Shown piece after piece: positions 40,809 through 49,989 of a stretch of 64,000 nucleotides of DNA; position 1 is the first letter of the stretch, and each line of letters starts with the position of its first letter. Origin of the DNA: Rhodococcus marinonascens NBRC 14363 (lineage in GTDB: Bacteria > Actinomycetota > Actinomycetes > Mycobacteriales > Mycobacteriaceae); assembly GCF_001894885.1 (NCBI RefSeq), contig NZ_BCXB01000009.1, positions 62,001 through 126,000 on the forward strand, given 5' to 3'. Below the pieces are notes generated by a model that worked only from the letters and a program-made list of their open reading frames with translations, was not told the DNA's origin and ran no database searches. The translations under genes were made by a program, and so were the position numbers.

Positions 40809-42083
40809 TTACAGTCCGACTTCTCCAAATGGGAAAGGTGGGACTGGTGTTAAACTTGTTATGGTTTCGTGATGCGAATGAGTTAATCGCCCCACAGTTG
40901 CGGCCACTCTGAGGACGTACGCATCCCGCGGCTTCGTCGGATCGCGGCCGGTGACTTCGGCGATTCGCTTGAGTCGGTATCGCACAGTATTTGGATGAAC
41001 AAACAGCTGTCGCGCGCAAGTCTCAACCGCACCTCCACAGTCGAGATATGCGTCGAGGGTGTCGGTGAGAACGCCCCCGGCGGCCGCGAGCGGGCTGACG
41101 AGATGATCGTTCAGAGCGGTCACTGCGGCGTTGTCCCCGAGCAGCGCACGCTCGGGGAGCAGCTCGGCGGCATGCACCGGTCGAGGTGCACCGCGCCAGC
41201 CCGCGACCGCCTGCATCGCGGCGAGTGCCTCGACGGCACTGAGGTGGGCGGCACCCAGTGTCGGTGTGGTGGGTCCGATGATCACCGGCTCTTCCGCGAA
41301 CTTGCCGAGGAGGTCGGTCATGAACCTCGAGTCGTCAGGCCCGTCCTGGAGTTCGCCACTGACCACCATCACGAGCCACGAACCCTGGACGACGGCGAGA
41401 GCGGCGCGGCCGTGCTTTTGCGCGATCGTGTGGACGGTGCTGACCACGGAGACCCGTTCGTCCTCGGGCGGTGTACCGACGATGACGGTGGCGGGGGCGG
41501 TGGCGTCCCAATTGAGGGTTGCCGCCCGCGACAGCATGTCGGAACCTGTGTCACCTCGGACCACGGCATCGACGACGAGGGCCTCGAGCCTGGTGTCCCA
41601 GGCGCCGCGGGACTCTGCCGCACTGGCGTAGACGGAGGCTGCAGCGAACCCGAGTTCACGCCCGTAACGCAGGACGGCTTCGGTGAGAGCGGTCAGTTGC
41701 TGTTCGTTGCGCGCAAGTGCAGGCAGCCACTGCTCGAAGAATTCCATCGCCACACGGACCATATCCACGGTCTGGCGGAGCGTGAGCCTACGAGCGAGGT
41801 CCTCCGGAATCACCTGGAACGCGTCGATACTGAAGCGGATGTCACTGTCGTCCGGATCCTTGAGCCACTCCAGGAAGTTGACGACGGCCGTCTGGACCAG
41901 TAACTGCACGTTGGAGCGTTGGGAGGCGTCGAGGTTGTCGAAGAATGGCAGCTGATCCTGCATCGTCGTGACTGCCTCAGTCGAGAGGCGTCCGGAGAAC
42001 TGCTTGACGCGACGTAGCAATGCATCCGGCAACGGGTCCCGGGGTTCTCGCCTTCGGGAGACCATCGGACTCTGCTCGACCAT
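40809..42083 (-). CDS. mabR: PucR-type regulator of fatty/mycolic acid genes
   Basis: A 424-aa regulator: a long sensor-like N-terminal part and a C-terminal PucR helix-turn-helix (LDAYLDCGGAVETCARQLFV, HPNTVRYRLKRIAEVTGRDP). It occupies the position of M. tuberculosis Rv2242 (MabR), which binds upstream of fabD and controls the FAS-II operon; in Streptomyces the equivalent is FasR. ATG 42083 is chosen over a TTG two codons upstream. It is 127 bases from fabD on the same strand, and that gap is the expected control region. Confidence 0.85.
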   Translation of the reverse strand: MVEQSPMVSRRREPRDPLPDALLRRVKQFSGRLSTEAVTTMQDQLPFFDNLDASQRSNVQLLVQTAVVNFLEWLKDPDDSDIRFSIDAFQVIPEDLARRLTLRQTVDMVRVAMEFFEQWLPALARNEQQLTALTEAVLRYGRELGFAAASVYASAAESRGAWDTRLEALVVDAVVRGDTGSDMLSRAATLNWDATAPATVIVGTPPEDERVSVVSTVHTIAQKHGRAALAVVQGSWLVMVVSGELQDGPDDSRFMTDLLGKFAEEPVIIGPTTPTLGAAHLSAVEALAAMQAVAGWRGAPRPVHAAELLPERALLGDNAAVTALNDHLVSPLAAAGGVLTDTLDAYLDCGGAVETCARQLFVHPNTVRYRLKRIAEVTGRDPTKPRDAYVLRVAATVGRLTHSHHETITSLTPVPPFPFGEVGL

Positions 42084-42185
42084 GTTCAAGAACCTACGCC
42101 CCCCCGCCCGCGGTGTCCGACGGACACACGAGCGGGCGGCGAGGAGGTCGACGCCACGCGCTTGCCGTGTCGGTGTAGGCCGACG

Positions 42186-45089
42186 CTACGCGCTTCCAGT
42201 GTCGGTGTAAGACACGGTGGCGGCGCTGACGTCGCCGATGCGGTACCTGGTGGCGGCTTCGGCGGCCTTGGTCCGGTCGAGGGCGCCTTCTCCGGCGAGG
42301 GCGGCGAGGACGGCCACGACGATGGATTCGGCGTCGACGTTGAAGTACCGGCGGGCGGCCGGGCGGGTGTCGGAGAAGCCGAATCCGTCGGTGCCGAGCG
42401 TGGTGTATGAACCTGGCACCCACTGGCGGATCTGGTCCGGCACCGCCCGCATCCAGTCCGATGCGGCGACGAACGGGCCGGCCGCATCGGAGAGGGCCTG
42501 GGTGACGTAGGGCAGTGGGGCGTCGCTTCCCGGGTCGCGAAGGGCCCGCTTCTCGCATTCGACGCCCTCACGGCGCAGTTCACCCCAGGAGGTCACCGAC
42601 CACACGTCCGCGGCGACACCCCACTCGTCGGCGAGAATCTGCTGCGCTCGCAGCCCCTCTGGCATTGCAACGCCAGAGACGAGGATCTGTGCCGCAAGCG
42701 CGGAGTCGGCGGAGCGCCCGTTGGTGCTGCCCCCGGACGCATCAGACTTCTTGAACAGGTAAATGCCCTGGAGCAGACCCTCGACGTTCAAGTTGTCCGG
42801 TTCGGCAGGTTGGGAGTAGGGCTCGTTGTAGAGGGTGATGTAGTAGAAGATGTTCTCTCCGCCGAACCCCGGCTCCAACGTGCCGTCAGCCGCCACGGTG
42901 CCGCCGTACATTCGCCGCAACCCGTCCTTGACGATGTGCGCGATCTCGTAGGAGAACGCTGGGTCGTACGCGACGACGGCCGGGTTCGTCGACGCGAGCA
43001 ACAGCGAATGCCCGTCCGCGTGCTGCAAGCCTTCTCCAGTGAGGGTGGTCCGGCCTGCCGTGGCGCCCAGGACGAAGCCGCGGGCCATCTGATCCGCGGC
43101 CGCCCAAAATCCGTCGCCGGTGCGTTGGAATCCGAACATCGAGTAGAAGATGTACAGCGGGATCATCGGCTCGCCATGGGTGGCATAGGAGGTGCCGACC
43201 GCGGTGAACGAGGCGGTCGAACCAGCTTCGTTGATGCCCTCGTGCAGGATCTGCCCGGTCTCGGACTCCTTGTAGGCGAGCATCAGGTCCGCGTCCACCG
43301 CCGTGTACAACTGCCCGTTGCGGTTGTAGATCTTGAGCGACGGAAACCAGGAGTCCATTCCGAAGGTGCGGGCCTCGTCCGGGATGATCGGGACGATTCG
43401 CTTTCCGATCTTCTTGTCCCGCAACAACTCCTTCATGATCCGTACCAACGCCATCGTGGTGGCGACCTGTTGCTTTCCCGATCCCTTGCGCACTACGTCG
43501 TAGGTCTTGTCCGGCGGCATCGGCAGCGGGGCCGCATTAGTGCGCCGCTCCGGCAGGAAGCCGCCCAAGGCTCGGCGGCGGTCGAGCATGTACTGAATCT
43601 CCGGCGCGTCGTTGCCGGGGTGGTAGTACGGGGGCAGCTTCGGATCTTTCTCGAGTTCCGCGTCGGAGATCGGGATTCGCTGCAGGTCCCGGAAGTTTTT
43701 CAGATCATCGAGAGTGAGCTTTTTCATCTGATGGGTGGCGTTGCGCCCCTCGAAGTGCTTGCCCAGCGTGTAGCCCTTGATGGTGTGCGCCAGGATCACC
43801 GTCGGCTGACCCTTGTGCGCCTTCGCCGCCGCATACGCGGCGTAGATCTTGCGGTAGTCATGCCCGCCGCGCTTGAGATTCCAGATGTCGCGATCCGACA
43901 GATTCGCCACCAACTCCTTCGTCCGCGGGTCCCGGCCGAAGAAGTGCTCGCGCACGAACGCACCGTCGTTCGCCTTGTAGGTCTGGTAGTCCCCGTCCGG
44001 GGTGACGTTCATCAGGTTGACCAGGGCACCGTCCCGGTCGGCATGCAGCAATGCATCCCACTCGCGGCCCCAGACAACCTTGATCACATTCCAGCCCGCG
44101 CCGCGGAAGAATGATTCCAATTCCTGGATGATCTTGCCGTTGCCGCGGACCGGGCCGTCGAGGCGCTGCAAGTTGCAGTTCACCACGAACGTCAGGTTGT
44201 CGAGGCCTTCGGTGGCCGCGACGTGGGCCAGACCCCGAGACTCGGGTTCGTCCATCTCCCCGTCCCCCAAGAACGCCCACACGTGTTGATCGGAGGTGTC
44301 CTTGAGGCCGCGGTCGTCCAGGTAATGATTGAATCTTGCCTGGTAGATCGCGTTCATCGGGCCCAGGCCCATCGACACTGTCGGGAACTCCCAGAAATCG
44401 GGCAACAGGCGAGGGTGCGGGTACGACGGCAGTCCGCCCCCCTGGTCGGCATGCGAGGCCTCCTGCCGGAAGCCGTCCATCTGTTCCGCCGGGATCCGCC
44501 CCTCCAGAAACGCACGCGCGTAGATACCGGGGGAGGCGTGGCCCTGAATGAATATCTGATCCCCGCCACCGGGGTGGTTCTTGCCGCGGAAGAAGTGGTT
44601 GAACCCGACCTCGTACAGCGCCGCAGACGATGCGTAGGTGGAGATGTGGCCGCCTACGCCGACACCCGGACGTTGCGCACGTGTCACCATGATCGCGGCG
44701 TTCCAGCGGATGAACGCCCGATACCGGCGCTCGACCTCCTCGTCACCGGGGAACCACGGCTCGTTCTCCGTCGGGATGGTGTTCACATAGTCGGTGGATG
44801 TCAGCGCCGGCAACGCGACGTGCTTCTCCCCGGCCCGTTCTAGCATCCGCAACATCAGATACCGGGCACGGGTGGGCCCGGATCGATCGAGTAGTCCGTC
44901 GAACGACTCCAACCATTCCGTGGTCTCATCCGGATCGATATCCGGCAGATACGACGCGACACCCTCACGAATGACGCGAACGCGGCCCTCTGGACCCGGG
45001 GTTGCACTGGGGTTGGCAGTTTGGGCCGCTCCGGCGCCGGAGGCGGCTTTCTCTGGTTGAGACGCGGGTCCCTGGATCAGGTCTGACAA
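42186..45089 (-). CDS. aceE: pyruvate dehydrogenase E1 component, homodimeric
   Basis: A 967-aa E1 enzyme that decarboxylates pyruvate with thiamine diphosphate and passes the acetyl group to E2, feeding acetyl-CoA to the fatty acid genes next to it. The ThDP motif is [20 protein letters not shown] continued by [40 protein letters not shown] and [20 protein letters not shown] are family features. It is a little longer than the mycobacterial enzyme because of a low-complexity start ([20 protein letters not shown]). It starts with TTG 45089, GAGGAG being 5 bases upstream. Confidence 0.95.
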   Translation of the reverse strand: MSDLIQGPASQPEKAASGAGAAQTANPSATPGPEGRVRVIREGVASYLPDIDPDETTEWLESFDGLLDRSGPTRARYLMLRMLERAGEKHVALPALTSTDYVNTIPTENEPWFPGDEEVERRYRAFIRWNAAIMVTRAQRPGVGVGGHISTYASSAALYEVGFNHFFRGKNHPGGGDQIFIQGHASPGIYARAFLEGRIPAEQMDGFRQEASHADQGGGLPSYPHPRLLPDFWEFPTVSMGLGPMNAIYQARFNHYLDDRGLKDTSDQHVWAFLGDGEMDEPESRGLAHVAATEGLDNLTFVVNCNLQRLDGPVRGNGKIIQELESFFRGAGWNVIKVVWGREWDALLHADRDGALVNLMNVTPDGDYQTYKANDGAFVREHFFGRDPRTKELVANLSDRDIWNLKRGGHDYRKIYAAYAAAKAHKGQPTVILAHTIKGYTLGKHFEGRNATHQMKKLTLDDLKNFRDLQRIPISDAELEKDPKLPPYYHPGNDAPEIQYMLDRRRALGGFLPERRTNAAPLPMPPDKTYDVVRKGSGKQQVATTMALVRIMKELLRDKKIGKRIVPIIPDEARTFGMDSWFPSLKIYNRNGQLYTAVDADLMLAYKESETGQILHEGINEAGSTASFTAVGTSYATHGEPMIPLYIFYSMFGFQRTGDGFWAAADQMARGFVLGATAGRTTLTGEGLQHADGHSLLLASTNPAVVAYDPAFSYEIAHIVKDGLRRMYGGTVAADGTLEPGFGGENIFYYITLYNEPYSQPAEPDNLNVEGLLQGIYLFKKSDASGGSTNGRSADSALAAQILVSGVAMPEGLRAQQILADEWGVAADVWSVTSWGELRREGVECEKRALRDPGSDAPLPYVTQALSDAAGPFVAASDWMRAVPDQIRQWVPGSYTTLGTDGFGFSDTRPAARRYFNVDAESIVVAVLAALAGEGALDRTKAAEAATRYRIGDVSAATVSYTDTGSA

Positions 45090-45780
45090 CGTTGCTCCTC
45101 ATTGTGGTGGGACGCACGGTGTGGCGTCCTTTCCATGCGATCGCGGCCTTGTTGGGCCCGACCCCTCTCCTTGATGAATACGGCGCGGATGAATATGGCG
45201 CGCCCTTCATCTTTCCCCATTGCGGCGCAGTCGGCACACCCTGATCGGGTTACTCTTCGGTAGCGTTTGCGCAGTTACAGGCCCGAACGGTTGAGGTCGT
45301 CGATGCCGGGAAGTAACCGCGAGAGACGACTGGGGCGGCGCAACTCGCGGCTGGAGCCTGGCGGACGACGGCTACCCCCGGTGTCGGTGTCTCACGGCGT
45401 GTGGCGGCGCTTGATGCAATCGAGACCTACAACACATTCACCGCTGCGGCCCCTGCCGTCGCCGTGGGCGCCGCTGTCAAAAGTGCCCGCGGCTCTCTTC
45501 CGACGACCTGACAGGCACGTTCGCCGATTGTGCGAATAGCTGTCACAATCTTGCGACGGCCGCGGACGGAGGTGGATACAGCGACGATCTGAACATTTTC
45601 GCGAGCTGAGGTAACCAGCTCAGCGATTCGATTCGGAAAGCCTGCCCCACATCCCGACTTCGGCACCGTAGGCTCGGTCAATGACAGCGATCCGCTACTT
45701 TGTGAAGAGTATTCGCGTGCCCAGCTTGCGCGAACGCGCTCGAGCATGTTCGCTTTCATCTAATTGAACTTCATCCGGCA
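45090..45780. other. intergenic region between aceE and the DUF3052 gene
   Basis: No supportable gene in 690 bp. It should contain the divergent promoters for aceE and the DUF3052/ahpE genes. A tandem repeat of about 14 bases (GATGAATACGGCGCG, GATGAATATGGCGCG) is at 45173-45202. A plus-strand stretch near 45412-45500 (LDAIETYNTFTAAAPAVAVG) looks like a short gene relic. Confidence 0.5.
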
Positions 45781-45808
45781 GGTGTTCGGGTACTCGTACT
45801 CGAACACC
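45781..45808 (+). promoter_or_regulatory. 28-bp dyad before the DUF3052 gene
   Basis: GGTGTTCG (45781-45788) and CGAACACC (45801-45808) are perfect inverted arms with two GTAC blocks between them. It stands 8 bases before the AAAGGAGG ribosome site. Confidence 0.5.
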
Positions 45809-45831
45809 GTCAACCAAAGGAGGACCGCACC

Positions 45832-46257
45832 GTGGTCGCCGCGGCGGACGCCCAAAACTACGCCCAGAAACTCGGAATCTCTGCCGACATGGCGGTACAG
45901 GAACTGGGCTGGGACGAGGACACAGACGACAACCTGCGTTCGGCAGTCGAGGAAGCCATCGGTAGAGAACTTCTGGACGAGGATTCCGACGAGGTGATCG
46001 ATGTCGTGCTGCTGTGGTGGCGCGACGAAGACGGAGATCTGGTCGATGCCCTCATGGATGCCATCGGCCCGCTGGCCGATGAGGGATTCGTGTGGGTCCT
46101 CACACCCAAGACGGGTCACACCGGTCACGTGGAGCCCAGCGAGATCGCTGAGTCCGCACCCACTGCAGGCCTCACCCAGACCTCGGCGGCGAACCTCGGG
46201 GACTGGTCGGGGAGCCGTCTGGTTCAGCCGAAATCGCGTCCCGCGAACAAGCGCTGA
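45832..46257 (+). CDS. DUF3052 protein
   Basis: A 141-aa acidic protein: YAQKLGISADMAVQELGWDE, then DEVIDVVLLWWRDEDGDLVD and DEGFVWVLTPKTGHTGHVEP, matching M. tuberculosis Rv2239c. Its function is unknown; the fold may be related to small acid-rich regulators. AAAGGAGG is 8 bases before GTG 45832. The next gene is ahpE, 39 bases away, as in mycobacteria. Confidence 0.85.
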   Translation: MVAAADAQNYAQKLGISADMAVQELGWDEDTDDNLRSAVEEAIGRELLDEDSDEVIDVVLLWWRDEDGDLVDALMDAIGPLADEGFVWVLTPKTGHTGHVEPSEIAESAPTAGLTQTSAANLGDWSGSRLVQPKSRPANKR

Positions 46258-46296
46258 ATCCGTCATCCTCACACTTCGTCAGCTAAGGACTATGCA

Positions 46297-46761
46297 ATGC
46301 CACTCGAGGTGGGGGCGATCGCCCCTGATTTCACCCTCAAGGACCAGAACAACCAGGAAGTGACACTTTCCGACTACCGCGGAAAGAAGAACGTCCTGCT
46401 CGTGTTCTACCCCCTTGCGTTCACCGGAACCTGTCAGGGTGAACTCTGCAGGGTTCGGGACGAACTGCCGAAGTTCGAGAACGACGAAACCGCCATTCTC
46501 GCGCTCTCGGTTGGTGCGTCGCCGACCCACAAGATCTGGTCAGCAGAGCAGGGGTACACCTTCCCGCTGCTCGCCGATTTCTGGCCGCACGGTGCGATCG
46601 CGCAAGCTTATGGCGTCTTCAACGAGAAACTGGGCTTTGCGAACCGCGGCACCTTCGTGATCGACAAAGACGGTGTCATCCGGTTTGCCGAGATGAACGG
46701 GCCCGGAGAGGCTCGTGACCAGGGAGCTTGGGAGAAGGCGCTCGCCACGCTAGAGTCCTGA
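46297..46761 (+). CDS. ahpE: peroxiredoxin AhpE
   Basis: A 154-aa 1-Cys-type peroxiredoxin that reduces peroxides and peroxynitrite in the cytosol. The peroxidatic Cys46 is in YPLAFTGTCQGELC, with Thr43 and the later Arg supplying the active site; a second Cys at 51 is present as in M. tuberculosis AhpE. Length equals that enzyme (153 aa). It probably shares a transcript with the DUF3052 gene. A hairpin GGCGAGTATTTCGCC follows the stop. Confidence 0.92.
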   Translation: MPLEVGAIAPDFTLKDQNNQEVTLSDYRGKKNVLLVFYPLAFTGTCQGELCRVRDELPKFENDETAILALSVGASPTHKIWSAEQGYTFPLLADFWPHGAIAQAYGVFNEKLGFANRGTFVIDKDGVIRFAEMNGPGEARDQGAWEKALATLES

Positions 46762-46793
46762 TGCGCACCCGGCGAGTATTTCGCCGGGTGTTC

Positions 46794-46865
46794 GGGCGTG
46801 TAGCTCAGTGGTAGAGCTCTGGTTTTACACACCAGCGGTCGGGGGTTCGAAACCCTCCGCGCCCA
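46794..46865 (+). tRNA. tRNA-Val (TAC)
   Basis: A 72-base cloverleaf: acceptor GGGCGTG/CGCGCCC, D-arm GCTC/GAGC, anticodon arm CTGGT-TTTACAC-ACCAG with TAC, T-arm GGGGG-TTCGAAA-CCCTC, discriminator A. It follows ahpE as in M. tuberculosis. Confidence 0.95.
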
Positions 46866-46999
46866 CACAAGTTCGAAGCCTCGCCGTGCATGCCGATGCA
46901 GGTAGGGGCTTCCTTAGTCTGACAGCCATCTCGACATGGACAGGTAGTGTCGCGAGGTTGACCGTCCATCGTCCGGAATCTCGCCGTATATTTGTGACC

Positions 47000-47173
47000 A
47001 TGCCGACGTACAAGGTGACGCTGCGCAACGGGACGTCGCGCGACAGGATCTTCGAATCAGACTTTCAGGCGGTCAACGAGACGCACAGGCCTCACTCCGA
47101 ATCTGGGGCGGGCATTGTGAAGATCGACCGCTACGAGGAAGACGGGAGCCGGGCCGACGTGTGGTCCGCGTGA
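47000..47173 (+). CDS. 57-aa conserved small protein
   Basis: A small basic/acidic mixed protein: PTYKVTLRNGTSRDRIFESD then VKIDRYEEDGSRADVWSA. The TYKVTLRNG beginning and the later KIDRYEEDG suggest a small beta fold. No ribosome site, but TATATTTGTG just upstream could be a -10 region of a leaderless transcript. The frame is open further back to 46808 through the tRNA, which is a coincidence. Confidence 0.52.
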   Translation: MPTYKVTLRNGTSRDRIFESDFQAVNETHRPHSESGAGIVKIDRYEEDGSRADVWSA

Positions 47174-47213
47174 CCGGGTTCGACCAGACGCATCTAGTGC
47201 AGTTGGCACGCCG

Positions 47214-47390
47214 TCATGTCAGCAAGCCTCGACGATCGACTTCGGCCTCGAGTTCCCCGATCAGGCGGGTGACGCCGTCGACGGTGTCGCAGCCGTAATC
47301 GTTTGCGATCGATTCCCCGAGTAGAGCACGCTGCTCGCTCAGCGCGACGATCAATTCATTGTCGGCGAGATTCGTCGTGTCGATATGCAT
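47214..47390 (-). CDS. 58-aa helical small protein
   Basis: From ATG 47390 an acidic helical protein: HIDTTNLADNELIVALSEQR then GCDTVDGVTRLIGELEAEVD. GAGGG lies just before the ATG. It is convergent with the preceding small gene. No family recognised. Confidence 0.55.
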   Translation of the reverse strand: MHIDTTNLADNELIVALSEQRALLGESIANDYGCDTVDGVTRLIGELEAEVDRRGLLT

Positions 47391-47716
47391 CCCTCGATCG
47401 TCCCAGGCGGTGCAGGTGAAACCAATGCCCTCATCAGAGGCTGTTCACCGGAGAAACCGGAAACCCGCCCAGCCACGAAGGTGTGTTTGAGTCAGCACCA
47501 GAGATGAGGGCGGGGCGGGATCCTGCGCCGCCCGACATGGGGGGAACGAGGCGACGTCCTAATTGTAGTGGGAGAAGAGGGAAATCGACGAAACTCTTGG
47601 CGTACTATCAGGATTCGGCACTTCTGCCGAAGAATTCGCTGGGCCTGTTCGCCTACCGTACGGTAGGCCGGAACTCCTTTTCCATCGACTGCAACGCTGG
47701 TTGATAGAAATAGCGT
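47391..47716. other. intergenic region upstream of cobD
   Basis: No gene seen. It contains a perfect palindrome (separate entry) and should hold the cobD promoter. Confidence 0.5.
47651..47668. promoter_or_regulatory. 18-bp perfect palindrome upstream of cobD
   Basis: GCCTACCGTACGGTAGGC, 48 bases before the cobD start. The form (two 9-bp arms without spacer) is typical of TetR-type operators. Confidence 0.5.
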
Positions 47717-48700
47717 GTGCATCTACTTTCCTTTTCCGGCACGGCCCGCGCCGCCGGTCTACTGCTCGGCTACGCCGCCGACCGCCTCCTAGCTGACCCC
47801 GCCCGATGGCACCCCGTATCCGGATTCGGTCGCATGGCAAAGGCATTGGAAACGGTGACCTACCGCGATTCCCGGTTGTTCGGAGTCCTGCATGCGGGAA
47901 CGTTGATAGGCGGAGCGGCTGGTCTGGGCATCGTGACGGCCCGCACTGCGCAGCGTGGTGGATGGGCAGGAGAGGCCGCGGGGACAGCCGTCGCGACCTG
48001 GGTCGTCCTCGGTGGAACGTCACTGGGCCGGACCGGGGCTGCCATGGCCCGGCACCTCGAGGTGGGTGATCTCACCGCCGCCCGTGCTCTGTTGCCGTGC
48101 CTGTGTGGGCGTGATCCCAGCGGGCTCGGTGTGGACGGCCTCACACGGGCTGCACTGGAGTCGGTGGCCGAGAACACCTCAGACGCGGCGGTCGGGGCGC
48201 TCGTGTGGGGGGCGCTGGCCGGCATTCCCGGCCTGTTCGCCTACCGAGCGTCCAACACCCTCGATGCGATGGTCGGCTATCGCTCGCCGAAGTACCGCAA
48301 CTTCGGTTGGTCCGCGGCGCGCTGGGACGACGCCGTCAACCTATTTCCTGCCCGCTTGACGGGTGTATTGACCGTTGTGGCTGCCTCCACTGTCGGTGGA
48401 TCGACTGTCGAAGCGTGGGAGGTGTGGCGCCGCGACGCAGCTGAGCATCCCAGTCCCAATGCGGGAGTCGCGGAGGCGAGCGCTGCAGGAGCCCTGGGAA
48501 TATCGCTTGGGGGGCGCACCGAATACGCCCACGGTGTCGAGATGCGGCCTCGCCTGGGATCCGGGCGCTCACCCGAACCCGTGGACCTCGACCGTGCTGT
48601 GCAACTCTCCAGCGCAGCACAGGGCGGTGCGGCCCTCGTGTCAGCGGCCCTTGCCGTAGCGGTCGGCCAGCTTTGCTTCCGTCGCCGTTCTCGGTGCTGA
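47717..48700 (+). CDS. cobD: adenosylcobinamide-phosphate synthase
   Basis: A 327-aa membrane enzyme (CbiB/CobD) that attaches aminopropanol phosphate to adenosylcobyric acid in B12 synthesis. Family features are LLLGYAADRLLADPARWHPV near the start, LTRAALESVAENTSDAAVGA, YRASNTLDAMVGYRSPKYRN and HPSPNAGVAEASAAGALGIS. About five hydrophobic segments. It starts with GTG 47717. Its last 60 bases overlap the convergent SURF1 gene. cobC lies 2 kb further on. Confidence 0.92.
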   Translation: MHLLSFSGTARAAGLLLGYAADRLLADPARWHPVSGFGRMAKALETVTYRDSRLFGVLHAGTLIGGAAGLGIVTARTAQRGGWAGEAAGTAVATWVVLGGTSLGRTGAAMARHLEVGDLTAARALLPCLCGRDPSGLGVDGLTRAALESVAENTSDAAVGALVWGALAGIPGLFAYRASNTLDAMVGYRSPKYRNFGWSAARWDDAVNLFPARLTGVLTVVAASTVGGSTVEAWEVWRRDAAEHPSPNAGVAEASAAGALGISLGGRTEYAHGVEMRPRLGSGRSPEPVDLDRAVQLSSAAQGGAALVSAALAVAVGQLCFRRRSRC

Positions 48701-49516
48701 TTCCGCCGGCCTGGTCCTGGTGAACGGCTTCTTTCGTGCGACGGGTACGGGTCCGGAGTCGCCAGCGGGCTTCGCGGACTTCTCCCTGCGGCGTTCGAGC
48801 CACTCCGCCCGGATGAAGTAGGCAAGGCCCAACGGCGCCATGATTCCGAACGCCAGCCACTGAAGTCCGTACGACAGGTACGGGCCCGCATCGAGTTGCG
48901 GGAGCGGAATGGTGCCCAGGCCACCGGGCTGACCTGGTTCGAGTTGGACGTATGCGTCCACCAGATCGGTGCCGATGACGCCGCCGATCTGACCCGCATC
49001 GATGTAGTAGACCTGACGCTGCCCGTTCTCGATGATCGGTTCCTTGCCGGGGATGGTGCCTTCCGACTTGCGGACACGGCCGTCGAGTGTCATCTGCCCC
49101 GTCGGCGGCGCATCCACCGGCGGCGCCTCGGTTCCCTGTACGGGTCGGACGTAGCCGCGGTTGACCAAGATGGTGCTGCCGCTGGACAGTTGCAGCGGGG
49201 TCAGGACCTCGTACGCGGGTTGCGCTTGGATCGATCGCAGCCGAACCAGGAGGTCGCTGTTCTGGAGGTACTCTCCGGTGGCCGTGATGCGCCGCCATTC
49301 GTCGTCCGGACCCAGCGCGGTCCCGGACAGCAGGCTCTCCACCGGGACCGGGTCGGCATCGACCGAATCGGCGATCAGTTGGTTGCGGTGTTCCGTCGAC
49401 GTGTTCTTGCCGAGCTGCCAGGGTGCGAGCACGTAGAAGCACATGAAGGCGAATCCGGCCACCACCAAGGCCAATACCAGCCAGCCGGGTCGCAACAGAA
49501 ATCTCAGCCTTTGCAC
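48641..49516 (-). CDS. SURF1-family protein
   Basis: A 291-aa membrane protein with two transmembrane helices (PGWLVLALVVAGFAFMCFYV and LSYGLQWLAFGIMAPLGLAY) flanking an extracytoplasmic domain with the SURF1 signatures VLTPLQLSSGSTILVNRGYV and GQRQVYYIDAGQIG. SURF1 helps assemble the aa3-type cytochrome oxidase. The tail is basic. GTG 49516 begins the first helix; the frame is open for 75 codons upstream without similarity. M. tuberculosis Rv2235 has the same position. Confidence 0.87.
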   Translation of the reverse strand: MQRLRFLLRPGWLVLALVVAGFAFMCFYVLAPWQLGKNTSTEHRNQLIADSVDADPVPVESLLSGTALGPDDEWRRITATGEYLQNSDLLVRLRSIQAQPAYEVLTPLQLSSGSTILVNRGYVRPVQGTEAPPVDAPPTGQMTLDGRVRKSEGTIPGKEPIIENGQRQVYYIDAGQIGGVIGTDLVDAYVQLEPGQPGGLGTIPLPQLDAGPYLSYGLQWLAFGIMAPLGLAYFIRAEWLERRREKSAKPAGDSGPVPVARKKPFTRTRPAESAPRTATEAKLADRYGKGR

Positions 49517-49559
49517 GTTTCCACGGTAGCCGTTCGCGTGCGGGGCCCCCGATCGTGGG

Positions 49560-49989
49560 TTACCGATCGCACACCCAGGCCAGCAGCCCGGGAACCGCGG
49601 CCTCGATCTGGCGGCGAACCCGTTCGAAGTCCTCGAGGTCGCCGTAGAACGGGTCGGCCACGGACGAGGTATCCGCGTCCGGGTCGAAACTGCGCAGCAG
49701 CCGGCGGCGCTCATCCGGAACACCCAGATGGGCAAGCTCACGGTCGTGGTTCGCGGCCAGAGCTACACCAGTTCCGCGCCGAGATTTCGATCGCGCGGAC
49801 GTCGGCCTCACTGCCGACGTGGAAGCCGTGGGTTCCGGCGCTGCTCACCGTGACGCGGTCGGCGAGGGCTTCACGGCGCAGATGTTCGGCGAAGATCTTC
49901 TCGGCCATGGGGGAGCGGCAGATGTTCCCGGTGCAGACGAATGTCACGTGCAGCGCCAGTTCAGACGGAGCCAGTTCAGACGGCGGCAT
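49560..49989 (-). pseudogene. ptpA: low-molecular-weight protein tyrosine phosphatase, frameshifted
   Basis: The N-terminal frame has the P-loop FVCTGNICRSPMAEKIFAEH and VSSAGTHGFHVGSEADVRA; the C-terminal frame has VALAANHDRELAHLGVP, LRSFDPDAD and the general acid in VADPFYGDLEDFERVRRQIE. The two frames differ by one base near 49768, and the joined length (about 142 aa) is some 20 residues short of the family, so an internal segment around the EISARNW stretch appears lost. All catalytic residues remain but not in one frame. Position beside an HAD gene equals ptpA-ptkA of M. tuberculosis. The start overlaps that gene by 14 bases. Confidence 0.75.

Noticed and set aside
42810-44114. 434-codon plus-strand frame opposite aceE
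   Set aside because: Shadow frame; composition is Arg/Val/Gly biased and without domains.
45412-45760. Small genes on either strand between aceE and DUF3052
   Set aside because: Short frames without ribosome sites or consistent composition; likely relics or chance.
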